Both the position numbers and the translations under genes were made by a program. 47,475 nt of DNA, taken from assembly GCA_934615645.1 (NCBI GenBank), contig CAKTTR010000005.1, positions 1 through 47,475 on the forward strand, read 5' to 3'. Under the pieces are notes generated by a model. The model saw nothing but the letters and a program-made list of their open reading frames with translations. It was not told the DNA's origin and did no database searches. This stretch comes from an uncultured Oscillospiraceae bacterium (GTDB lineage Bacteria > Bacillota > Clostridia > Oscillospirales > Oscillospiraceae). This document shows positions 17,813 through 24,582 of the stretch, one piece after another. The number at the start of each line of letters is the position of its first letter. Position 1 is the first letter of the stretch.

Positions 17813-18862
17813 ATGCATATGGCAGACGCACTGGTCGCCCCGGCCGTCGCGGTGACGATGTACGCCGCCTCCGGCGTCACAGCAGGCACCTGCCTGCACA
17901 CCCTGCGCAAAGAAGAAAACACAGCGGAAAAGCTGCCGACGATGGCCGTCATGTCCGCCCTGGTCTTTGCCGGGCAGATGATCAACTACACCATCCCCGG
18001 GACCGGCTCCTCCGGCCACCTGTGCGGCGGGATGCTGCTCTCGGCGGTGCTGGGGCCCCAGGCGGGCTTTCTCTCCATGGTCGTGATTTTGGCGATCCAA
18101 TGCCTGCTCTTTGCCGACGGGGGGCTGCTGGCCCTGGGGGCGAACATCTGGAATATGGGCTTTTACGGCTGCTTTGTGGGGTACTACCTGATCTACCGCC
18201 CCCTCCTGCGCAGCCGCCGGGGCAAGACGCCCTGGAAGCTGGCGCTGGCGTCCATCCTGGGCTGCGTCGTCTCTTTGCAGCTGGGCGCGTTCTCCGTCGT
18301 ACTGGAGACGTCTCTGTCCGGCATCACGGAGCTGCCCTTCGGCGCGTTTTTGGCGCTGATGCAGCCGATCCATCTGGCCATCGGCCTGGTCGAGGGCGGG
18401 ATCACAGCGGCGGTGCTGCTCTTTGTCTATAAAACGCGGCCCTCGCTGCTGCAGGAAGTCGGCGCACCGGCGCAGCCGGAAACCGGCAGCAAGCGCAAGG
18501 CCCTGACGATCCTGGCCATCGCGGCGCTGGTCATCGGCGGCGGGCTCTCCCTGCTGGCCAGCGGCAATCCAGACGGACTGGAATGGTCCCTCTTCGGCAA
18601 CCGGGACGGGGGCTACAGCGAAAACCTCGGCCTGGCAGAAGACGACTACGGCGTGACGAGCCGCGCCGGGACCAAGGCGGAGAAGATTGTCGAGAAAACC
18701 GCGCTGCTGCCGGACTACGCCTTTGCCAGCGACCCGGAGAACCAGGCGGGGACGTCGGTCGCCGGGGTCGCCGGGGTCGCGGCCGTCGCCGCCGTGGCGG
18801 GGCTTGTCTGCCTGGCTGGCAGCCTGCACCGGCGAAGAAAACAGCATTCCAAGGCGCAATAG
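17813..18862 (+). CDS. cbiM: Ni/Co ECF transporter S component CbiM fused to a PDGLE domain
   Basis: The 349-residue protein starts MHMADALVAPAV. In this family the N-terminal amine and His2 bind the metal, so cutting the frame at 17813 is required. About seven membrane segments make up the CbiM/NikM core (residues 1-215, with GAFLALMQPIHLAIGLVEGG). A C-terminal part (from about 235) has a membrane segment, the NPDGLEWSL motif of PDGLE domains that replace the small subunit CbiN/NikN, and a last membrane helix. It begins the cbiM-cbiQ-cbiO operon. The metal, nickel or cobalt, cannot be decided from sequence. The [FeFe] hydrogenase needs neither, while a corrinoid-type methyltransferase encoded just downstream would favour cobalt. 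Confidence 0.9.
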   Translation: MHMADALVAPAVAVTMYAASGVTAGTCLHTLRKEENTAEKLPTMAVMSALVFAGQMINYTIPGTGSSGHLCGGMLLSAVLGPQAGFLSMVVILAIQCLLFADGGLLALGANIWNMGFYGCFVGYYLIYRPLLRSRRGKTPWKLALASILGCVVSLQLGAFSVVLETSLSGITELPFGAFLALMQPIHLAIGLVEGGITAAVLLFVYKTRPSLLQEVGAPAQPETGSKRKALTILAIAALVIGGGLSLLASGNPDGLEWSLFGNRDGGYSENLGLAEDDYGVTSRAGTKAEKIVEKTALLPDYAFASDPENQAGTSVAGVAGVAAVAAVAGLVCLAGSLHRRRKQHSKAQ

Positions 18863-18868
18863 CCCCCT

Positions 18869-18907
18869 GCACACAGCCGCGCCGCGTTTGGCGGAACGGC
18901 TGTGTGC
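18869..18907 (+). terminator. Hairpin between cbiM and cbiQ
   Basis: GCACACAGCC (18869-18878) pairs with GGCTGTGTGC (18898-18907), 10 perfect pairs, followed after four bases by TTTT. It may act as a partial terminator or RNA-stability element that lowers cbiQO relative to cbiM. Confidence 0.6.
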
Positions 18908-18967
18908 GCTATTTTGTAAGTATTTTGCCCGTGATTCAGGTCGTCAGGAAGGAGGGCGTACGGTGAT

Positions 18968-19780
18968 ATGATGTATAACAAAGCCCGCAGCGCCGGGGCC
19001 AACCTGCGCAGCATGGAAGCACTGGCGGACGGCCACTCGCCGGTCCACCGGCTGCACCCGGCGGCAAAGCTGCTTGTGACGGTCCTCTACATCGGGCTGA
19101 CAGTCTCCTTTCCCAAATACAGCCTGAGCGCCCTGGCGGTGATGGCGCTGTACCCGGTGGCGCTTTTTCAAGTCAGTGGCCTGCGCCTGGGGGAATGCTT
19201 TTACAAAATGCGCTATCTTCTGCCCCTGCTGCTGGCCGTCGGCATCGCCAACCCGTTTCTGGACCGGACGCCGCTGCTCCAGCTGGGCAGCGTGACGCTC
19301 ACCGGCGGTGTCGTCTCCATGCTGACGCTGCTGTGCAAGGGCGTCTTCGCTCTGCAGGCGTCGTACCTGCTGATGGCGACGACGAAGATCGAGGCCCTGT
19401 GCGCGGCGCTGCGGCGGCTGCATGTGCCGTCGCTGCTGGTCTCGCTGCTGCTTTTGACCTACCGCTATATCAGCGTACTGCTGGAGCAGGCGGCGCTGCT
19501 GTCGGACGCCTACGCACTGCGGGCGCCGGAGCAGCGGGGCGTCCACTTCCGGGCCTGGGGCTCGTTTTTGGGCCAGCTGCTGCTGCGGTCCATGGACCGG
19601 GCCAGCGCCCTGTACCAGGCCATGCAGCTGCGGGGCTACACCGGGGAATTTTCCTACGCCGCCAGCGCGCCATTCCATCTGCGCGACGGCCTGTTCCTGC
19701 TGGGGACAGGCGCGCTGCTGATCCTGGCCCGCTGCTACGACCTGCCCGCCTGCCTGGGGCGGCTGCTGGTGGGCCTGTAA
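18968..19780 (+). CDS. cbiQ: ECF transporter transmembrane T component CbiQ
   Basis: The 270-residue protein has five to six membrane segments and the HRLHPAAKLL motif near the N-terminus that marks T components. The cytosolic coupling helices include SLLVSLLLLTYRYISVLLEQ, and the Ala-x-x-x-RGY-type motif is seen as AMQLRGYTGEF. It links the S component to the ATPase. The ATG at 18968 (or 18971) follows AGGAGGG by about 10 nt. The gene lies between cbiM and cbiO in the same direction, giving a group I, metal-dedicated ECF transporter. Confidence 0.9.
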   Translation: MMYNKARSAGANLRSMEALADGHSPVHRLHPAAKLLVTVLYIGLTVSFPKYSLSALAVMALYPVALFQVSGLRLGECFYKMRYLLPLLLAVGIANPFLDRTPLLQLGSVTLTGGVVSMLTLLCKGVFALQASYLLMATTKIEALCAALRRLHVPSLLVSLLLLTYRYISVLLEQAALLSDAYALRAPEQRGVHFRAWGSFLGQLLLRSMDRASALYQAMQLRGYTGEFSYAASAPFHLRDGLFLLGTGALLILARCYDLPACLGRLLVGL

Positions 19781-19814
19781 GCTAGAAGAAACACACAGAA
19801 GGAGGGGACGTGCC

Positions 19815-20534
19815 TTGCTGGAACTGCAGCATGTTTCATTTCAATATGAGCCGGGCAAGCCGGTGCTGGATGACCTGTGCGTTCAGATCCCCGATGGGCA
19901 AGCCGTCGGGATCATCGGGGCCAACGGCTCCGGCAAGACGACGCTGATGAAGCTCCTGCTGGGCCTGCTCCCCTGCGACGGGCAGATCTTCGTCGACGAT
20001 CTGCCGGTCAGCAAGAAAAATCTCCCGGCCATCCGCCGCCGTCTGGGCTATGTCCTGCAGGACTCGGACAACCAGCTGTTTATGCCGACGGTCTATGAGG
20101 ACCTATGCTTCGGCCTGCGCAACGGCGGCATGGATGCCACTGCCGCCGAGGCCCGGGTGGATGAGACCCTGGCGCGGCTGGACCTGACGCATCTGAAGCA
20201 CAGCTACAACCACAAGCTCTCCGGCGGAGAAAAGCGCATGGCCGCCATCGCAACGATCCTGGCCATGGAACCGGAGACGGTCATCCTGGACGAGCCATCC
20301 AACGCGCTGGACCCGTATAACCGCCGCCTGGTCATCCAGACGATCCAGGCCATGCCCCAGACGAAGCTGATCGTCTCCCACGACCTGGACCTCGTCTGGG
20401 AGACCTGCACCCGCGTGCTCCTGCTGACAGCTGGCCGCCTTGTTGCCGACGGCCCGGCCCAGACGCTCCTGCGGGACAAGGCCCTGCTGGAGGAAAATCG
20501 CCTGGAGCTCCCCCTACGCTTTCAGGGCGCGTAA
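19815..20534 (+). CDS. cbiO: ECF transporter ATPase CbiO
   Basis: The 239-residue ABC ATPase shows Walker A GANGSGKTTLM, Q-loop VLQDSDNQLFMPTVYED, signature KLSGGEKRMAAIATIL, Walker B ETVILDEPSNALDP and a switch His in IVSHDLD. It powers metal uptake with CbiM and CbiQ. The start is TTG at 19815 (MLELQHVSFQYEPG), with GGAGGGG 8 nt upstream; no ATG fits the conserved N-terminus. No clear terminator follows. Confidence 0.94.
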   Translation: MLELQHVSFQYEPGKPVLDDLCVQIPDGQAVGIIGANGSGKTTLMKLLLGLLPCDGQIFVDDLPVSKKNLPAIRRRLGYVLQDSDNQLFMPTVYEDLCFGLRNGGMDATAAEARVDETLARLDLTHLKHSYNHKLSGGEKRMAAIATILAMEPETVILDEPSNALDPYNRRLVIQTIQAMPQTKLIVSHDLDLVWETCTRVLLLTAGRLVADGPAQTLLRDKALLEENRLELPLRFQGA

Positions 20535-20882
20535 CGCGTCGGCTTTTTCCGCGTAAAACTTTAAAAAACGGGGCGGTTTTGCACGCAATAGCCGAATGGT
20601 GTACAGCAATTGGCGACTTTGCACGATTTTGCTATTTTTATATCGAAATCCGCCCCCGATTTTGTCCAACTTTTTCCTACTAAACCTATTGCTTTTATGG
20701 GTAAAGCGTGGTATCATTCAGACAGTAAAACACGACGGCAAAAACCTCCTGAAAGGTCACGCTGTGTTTGCTTTTCTGTAATCATTTCTCCCTCCCATTT
20801 GCCGGGGCAGCGCAAGCCTCCCCTAGCAGCAAGGCCCGCTGCTCCGGCACCAAACAAATTTGAAATTTACGGAAAAAACTGC
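20535..20882. other. Intergenic stretch after cbiO
   Basis: No gene is seen. TTGCTT at 20689-20694 and TATCAT at 20712-20717 (17-bp spacer) could be a weak plus-strand promoter. AGCGTG near 20704 and CACGCT near 20759 could pair. Neither leads to a recognisable gene or RNA. Confidence 0.3.
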
Positions 20883-20923
20883 TTGACTTTTTGGCTAGCA
20901 TTTTGTATACTAGACCTAGTCAA
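20883..20923 (+). promoter_or_regulatory. Strong promoter within an imperfect palindrome, upstream of the mtaA-like gene
   Basis: TTGACT at 20883-20888 and TATACT at 20906-20911 are separated by 17 bp, and transcription should begin near 20918. The promoter lies inside an imperfect inverted repeat. TTGACT at its left end is matched by AGTCAA at 20918-20923, and GGCTAG at 20893-20898 by CTAGACC at 20910-20916. This suggests a repressor site. Confidence 0.75.
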
Positions 20924-21216
20924 ACAAGAGCGTTAGTCCAATAGGAATTCCCAGTCTGACGCCGTGCAGATCGCACAGCATTTGCTGTGATTTTTATTTG
21001 GTTTATAATCACACCGCGTTAATTGGCATTAGCTCGGTAGATTGTATGACTAACACATTGAATCGGCAGCTTTTTGCAAGCTGCGTATTACTTAGAATTC
21101 CTTCCGTGGCTGGATCCCCCACGGTCAGGTAAGATACCCGCAAAATAAAATCTTTACAATGCAGCGCCGGAGAGAAGGCCATTTCCGAAGCGCCGCCATT
21201 AAAGGAGCGAATTATT
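20918..21216 (+). ncRNA. Structured 300-nt leader RNA of unknown class (riboswitch candidate)
   Basis: From the predicted start to the mtaA-like ATG lie about 300 untranslated bases. Local stems are CACAGC/GCTGTG (20974-20989), GTGATT/AATCAC (20987-21012), GCAGCTT/AAGCTGC (21066-21084) and CCGTGG/CCACGG (21104-21123). Long-range pairs are GTTAGTC 20932-20938 with GACTAAC 21048-21054, and AGGAATTC 20943-20950 with GAATTCCT 21095-21102. Together these two would form a pseudoknot. Parts resemble cobalamin riboswitches (CCAATAGGAATTCC; GGTCAGGTAAGATACCCGC against a B12 box), but the invariant GCCACTG core is missing. I cannot assign a class. Confidence 0.5.
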
Positions 21217-22221
21217 ATGAACGGTTACGAACGTACCTGTAAATTCGTCATGGGTGAGCCCGTAGACCATCCGCCTTTTATGCCGCTGGTCATTGAGTGG
21301 GTCTCCAGACAGTGTGGACTCGAATATCCCGACTTTGTCTATCATCCCGATGTACGCGCCAAGGCGTATCTGGAGATCGTCGAAAAGTTTGACATGGACC
21401 ATGTCCTGCCCGACGCCGACTTCTCCGAGCAGCTGGAAGACTTCGGCCAGGTCCCCAAATGGACGGAAGCCGGTTTCCAGGTCGAGCCGATCATCAACAG
21501 CGAGGAAGATCTGGACAAGCTGACGCTGCCGGAATTCCTGCCCGGCACCCGCCAGGGTAACCGCCTGGAGATCCTTCGCCAGGTTGCAGCCAAGGAAAAG
21601 GGCAACCGTTACATCTTCGGCATTTGCATCGGCCCCTTCACCGAATACTGCAACGCCCGCGGCATCAAGAAGGCCATGCACGACATGAAGAAGCGGCCCG
21701 AGATGATGCAAAAGGGCATCGACCTTTTCTTCCGCAACGGCATGCGCTTTATTGAAGCCCAGCTGGAAGCTGGCGCGGACGGCATCCAGATCGTCGAGCC
21801 CAACTGCTCGCTGATCTCCCCGAAATTCTATGAAGCCAACATTATGCCGCTGCACAAGCAGATGGTCGACCTCATCCAGCGCAAGAAGAACGGCTTCGCC
21901 CGGCTGCATGTCTGCGGCGACACCTCCGCTCTGATGCCCTACACGCTGGGCACCGGCACCCATATCCTCGACGTTGACTCCGCTGTCGATCTGACAAAGG
22001 TCGCGCATCTGCTCGGGCCGCAGCAGTGCTTCTGCGGTAACTTGAACACCTCCGAAGAACTTCTTTTCGGCAAGCCGGAAGGCTTCGCCGCTGCAGTCAA
22101 AAAGCGCTACGATGAGACGAACAACCGGATCATCCTCTCTGGCGGCTGCGACGTACCTCCGGATACTTCCGCTGAGAATATGCACGCGTTCCACGACGCA
22201 GTTGCAGCATTAGGCAAATAA
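21217..22221 (+). CDS. Uroporphyrinogen decarboxylase-family methyltransferase, MtaA/CmuA-like
   Basis: The 334-residue protein has the UroD barrel with the zinc ligands of corrinoid-dependent methyltransferases: His and Cys in RLHVCGDTSALM (about residue 230) and a C-terminal Cys in LSGGCDVPPDTSAENM. This separates it from true uroporphyrinogen decarboxylase. Relatives move a methyl group between a corrinoid protein and a thiol or tetrahydrofolate. No corrinoid protein, substrate:corrinoid methyltransferase or activase gene is nearby, so the partner must be elsewhere. AAAGGAG precedes the ATG at 21217. It is co-transcribed with the APC permease 17 nt downstream and follows the long leader described above. 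The substrate is unknown. Confidence 0.85.
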   Translation: MNGYERTCKFVMGEPVDHPPFMPLVIEWVSRQCGLEYPDFVYHPDVRAKAYLEIVEKFDMDHVLPDADFSEQLEDFGQVPKWTEAGFQVEPIINSEEDLDKLTLPEFLPGTRQGNRLEILRQVAAKEKGNRYIFGICIGPFTEYCNARGIKKAMHDMKKRPEMMQKGIDLFFRNGMRFIEAQLEAGADGIQIVEPNCSLISPKFYEANIMPLHKQMVDLIQRKKNGFARLHVCGDTSALMPYTLGTGTHILDVDSAVDLTKVAHLLGPQQCFCGNLNTSEELLFGKPEGFAAAVKKRYDETNNRIILSGGCDVPPDTSAENMHAFHDAVAALGK

Positions 22222-22238
22222 AGGAAGGAGAGAGAATT

Positions 22239-23576
22239 ATGGAAAACAATGAAACCACCTTAAAAGCCAACAGCATAAGCAAACTAGACGTTATCATCAT
22301 GGCCATCTGTGCCGCCGGTCCTGTCATGTGCCTTTCCGGCTCTTTGGGCGATATCATGTCTGGCTCCGGCACCGCAGCTGCCCTGGCCTTCCTCCTGGCA
22401 ACGGTCGTCCTCATTCTGGTCGGCTCCAGCTTCGGCCAGCTGTCCGCTCGTTATAACAGCGCAGGCGGCACCTACGCTTACGTCCGCAGCGTATTTGGCG
22501 AACGCACCGGCTTTGTCGCCGCGTGGCTAAATATGGGCGTCACGATCTGTACTGGCGTTATCGGCGCCGTGTTCAGCACCTATCTGCATGAGCTCGTCCC
22601 CGCCATCCCCATGTGGGTCGGCATTCTGATCCTGCTCATCCCGATCTTCTTCATCGGCTGGCGCGGTGTTGAAATGTCCACCAAGGTCCTGATCGTTGTC
22701 TGGGTCGTCCAGATGGCCCTGATCCTCTACCCCGCATTCCACATTTGGAGCATGAACCCCGATGATATCAGCAATATCCTGGGTAACTCCAGTCAGGCGT
22801 TCACCCCCGGTAACGGCATGTCCGGCCTGATGCTGGCTGTTCTGGTCTGCGTCTGGTGCTATGTCGGCTTCGAAGGCCCCGCTTACATGGGCGAAGAGCT
22901 CAAGGGCGGCAACAAGGCTGTGAAATTTGCCATCCCTGTCAGCGCCATCGGCATCGGCGTCGTCTATGCCATCAGCTGCTGGGCTTGGACGGGCAGCATG
23001 GATATGTCCAACCCCCAAGTTGCGGCAATCGTCAACTCCGGTTCCGGCACCTTGATGGTCGACTACTGCAACCTGGTCGGCTACACCCTGGGCGGCAAGC
23101 TCGTCTCCATCGCAGCGCTGGTCTCCTGCATCGGCTGCTTCATCGCCTTCGCAACGACCTCTCCCCGTGGTTTGTTCGACATGGGACGTAACGGCTACCT
23201 GCCCGCTTCCACCGCAAAGGTCAACAAGTACCAGACCCCGTCCGTTTCCCTGGTGGTCTACTGCATCGCTTGGCTGGCCGCTGCACTGTACGGCGCTTAT
23301 GGCAACATGAGCCACCTGTTCACCTTCATGGCCATCTTCGCCAGCGCGACCTACATCATGATCTGCGCCGCGAACATCAAGGACAGATGGAACGAAAAGG
23401 GCTTCAAGTCCTTCCTGCAGGATAAGCTGCTGCCCCTGATCGCCATCGCGATCTTGGTCTACATGATCGTATCCTCCGACGCCTCCTCCCTGCTGGCAAC
23501 CGGCATCTGGCTGGTAGGCTGCATCGTGGCTGCCTTCATCTGGTACGCCGCCCGCAAGAGCAAGAAGAGCGTGTAA
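22239..23576 (+). CDS. APC-family amino acid/amine permease
   Basis: The 445-residue protein has twelve predicted membrane segments. The first half shows KLDVIIMAICAAGPVMCLSG and GGTYAYVRSVFGERTGFVAA, characteristic of the amino acid-polyamine-organocation superfamily. GFEGPAYMGEELKGGNKAVK marks segment 6 and its loop. GGAAGGAGAG precedes the ATG. Pairing with the MtaA-like methyltransferase suggests that it imports a methylated amine or amino acid used by that pathway; this is inference. A GC-rich hairpin with the start of element E follows. Confidence 0.9.
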   Translation: MENNETTLKANSISKLDVIIMAICAAGPVMCLSGSLGDIMSGSGTAAALAFLLATVVLILVGSSFGQLSARYNSAGGTYAYVRSVFGERTGFVAAWLNMGVTICTGVIGAVFSTYLHELVPAIPMWVGILILLIPIFFIGWRGVEMSTKVLIVVWVVQMALILYPAFHIWSMNPDDISNILGNSSQAFTPGNGMSGLMLAVLVCVWCYVGFEGPAYMGEELKGGNKAVKFAIPVSAIGIGVVYAISCWAWTGSMDMSNPQVAAIVNSGSGTLMVDYCNLVGYTLGGKLVSIAALVSCIGCFIAFATTSPRGLFDMGRNGYLPASTAKVNKYQTPSVSLVVYCIAWLAAALYGAYGNMSHLFTFMAIFASATYIMICAANIKDRWNEKGFKSFLQDKLLPLIAIAILVYMIVSSDASSLLATGIWLVGCIVAAFIWYAARKSKKSV

Positions 23577-23642
23577 GGATCGGATCCTTTCCCAAACCAT
23601 TGTACCGTGAAAACGGGTAACATATCTCCTTACAATTCCCCC

Positions 23643-23673
23643 GACGCCCTGCAGCAGATCGCTGCAGGGCGTC
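23643..23673 (+). repeat. Terminator-type hairpin, first copy of a 29-bp direct repeat
   Basis: GACGCCCTGCAGC (23643-23655) pairs with GCTGCAGGGCGTC (23661-23673), 13 perfect pairs with an AGATC loop. The 29 bases 23645-23673 recur exactly at 24090-24118. This copy has no T-run of its own; element E begins immediately after it. Confidence 0.85.
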
Positions 23674-24082
23674 AAAGCGTGTCAAAAAGATTTTTGACAC
23701 GCTTTCAAACGAGACAACGCTGTATAAGCTTGAGTGACAAAATCAAAGATTTTGACTCTCGCTTACCGCTTGGCTGGGCTCTCGTTTGAGGGGATTGCAC
23801 CCTGCTGCGCGCATAATTTCCACGCCAAAGGCGTGGAAATTCCACAACGCTGCATGGGTTCGACTTAGCCAAACGTGCTGCGCTACGCTTGCACATTTGG
23901 AGTCTCACCCAACTTGCAGGGCGAGAAGAGTTTTTCCCGACGTATGCGCTGCATGGGTTCGACTTGACCAATCGCGCTGCGCTGCGTTTGCGCTCTTGGA
24001 GTCTCACCCACTTGCCGCCGGAAAAAACAAATTGGACTTTATTTGCGCCGTGCGCGGCGCAAACTCTGCGAGGCTTCTGACA
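23674..24082 (+). repeat. Mosaic hairpin element, copy E (forward, longest)
   Basis: Order: H1 (23674-23688 with 23691-23705, AAAGCGTGTCAAAAA / TTTTTGACACGCTTT), H2 arms CAAACGAGA (23706-23714) and TCTCGTTTG (23780-23788) enclosing the AAGCTTGAGTGACAAAATC submodule, then the CACCCTGCTGCGCGCATAA linker. H3 follows (23815-23826 with 23830-23841, 12 perfect pairs), then two tandem copies of a 63-nt unit (23848-23910 and 23947-24009). H4 (24042-24050 with 24055-24063) and the CTCTGCGAGGCTTCTGACA end complete it. It lies between the two copies of the 29-bp hairpin repeat. Confidence 0.85.
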
Positions 24083-24089
24083 ACCCTAG

Positions 24090-24126
24090 CGCCCTGCAGC
24101 AGATCGCTGCAGGGCGTCCATTTTTT
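24090..24126 (+). terminator. Terminator with second copy of the 29-bp repeat
   Basis: CGCCCTGCAGC and GCTGCAGGGCG (24090-24116) form a perfect 11-bp stem followed by CCATTTTTT. This is probably the original terminator of the APC permease gene, now separated from it by element E. Confidence 0.85.
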
Positions 24127-24582
24127 GTGCTCTGGGGATTTGTTTACAAAAAATTGACATTCTCCGGGACGGGCTCCGGCATTCGGTGGGGAGCGCGGCG
24201 CGGGGGTGCTGTTGGAGCGGGCGATTTTAGTCTGCAATTATTTTTTTCGTTTTTTCGTCTTTTTTTCATTAAAAACAACCATTTTTCAAATCTTTTAAGC
24301 CAAAATAATTGCATCCGGCAGGCAGCAAAAGCCCGGATGCTGGCAAAGCGGGCGCGCCTTGGGACAGGTGCGCGTGATTGACAGCTATGATATAATAACG
24401 GCATAGTGGATATGCTGCACACGTAGGCCTATTTTGCCTGTGGACCGGGTTTTCCGGCAGGGCAAATGGCGGTGCAGGCCCGGCAAAAGAGCATGGGCGC
24501 TTCCCTAATTATGACATTTCACGAATCTCACGTTTTACTCCCTCCGGCAGGTCTGCCGGGGCGGCCGTTTGGAGGTAATGCA
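24127..24582 (+). promoter_or_regulatory. PBP1A upstream region with extended -10 promoter
   Basis: No gene is seen here. An extended -10 box, TGATATAAT at 24388-24396, is the best promoter. Upstream, GCATCCGG (24311-24318) and CCGGATGC (24333-24340) can pair, preceded by a T-rich tract (24240-24300). In the leader, CCGGCAG (24544-24550) and CTGCCGG (24553-24559) form a short hairpin just before the ribosome binding site at 24571. Confidence 0.5.

Noticed and set aside
20918..21160. Canonical cobalamin riboswitch
   Set aside because: A partial B12-box-like string is present, but the invariant GCCACTG core and the GGTG-AAATCC-type elements are missing.
20535..21216. tRNA or 6S RNA gene
   Set aside because: No cloverleaf with a CCA-type end and no 6S-like central bubble could be drawn.
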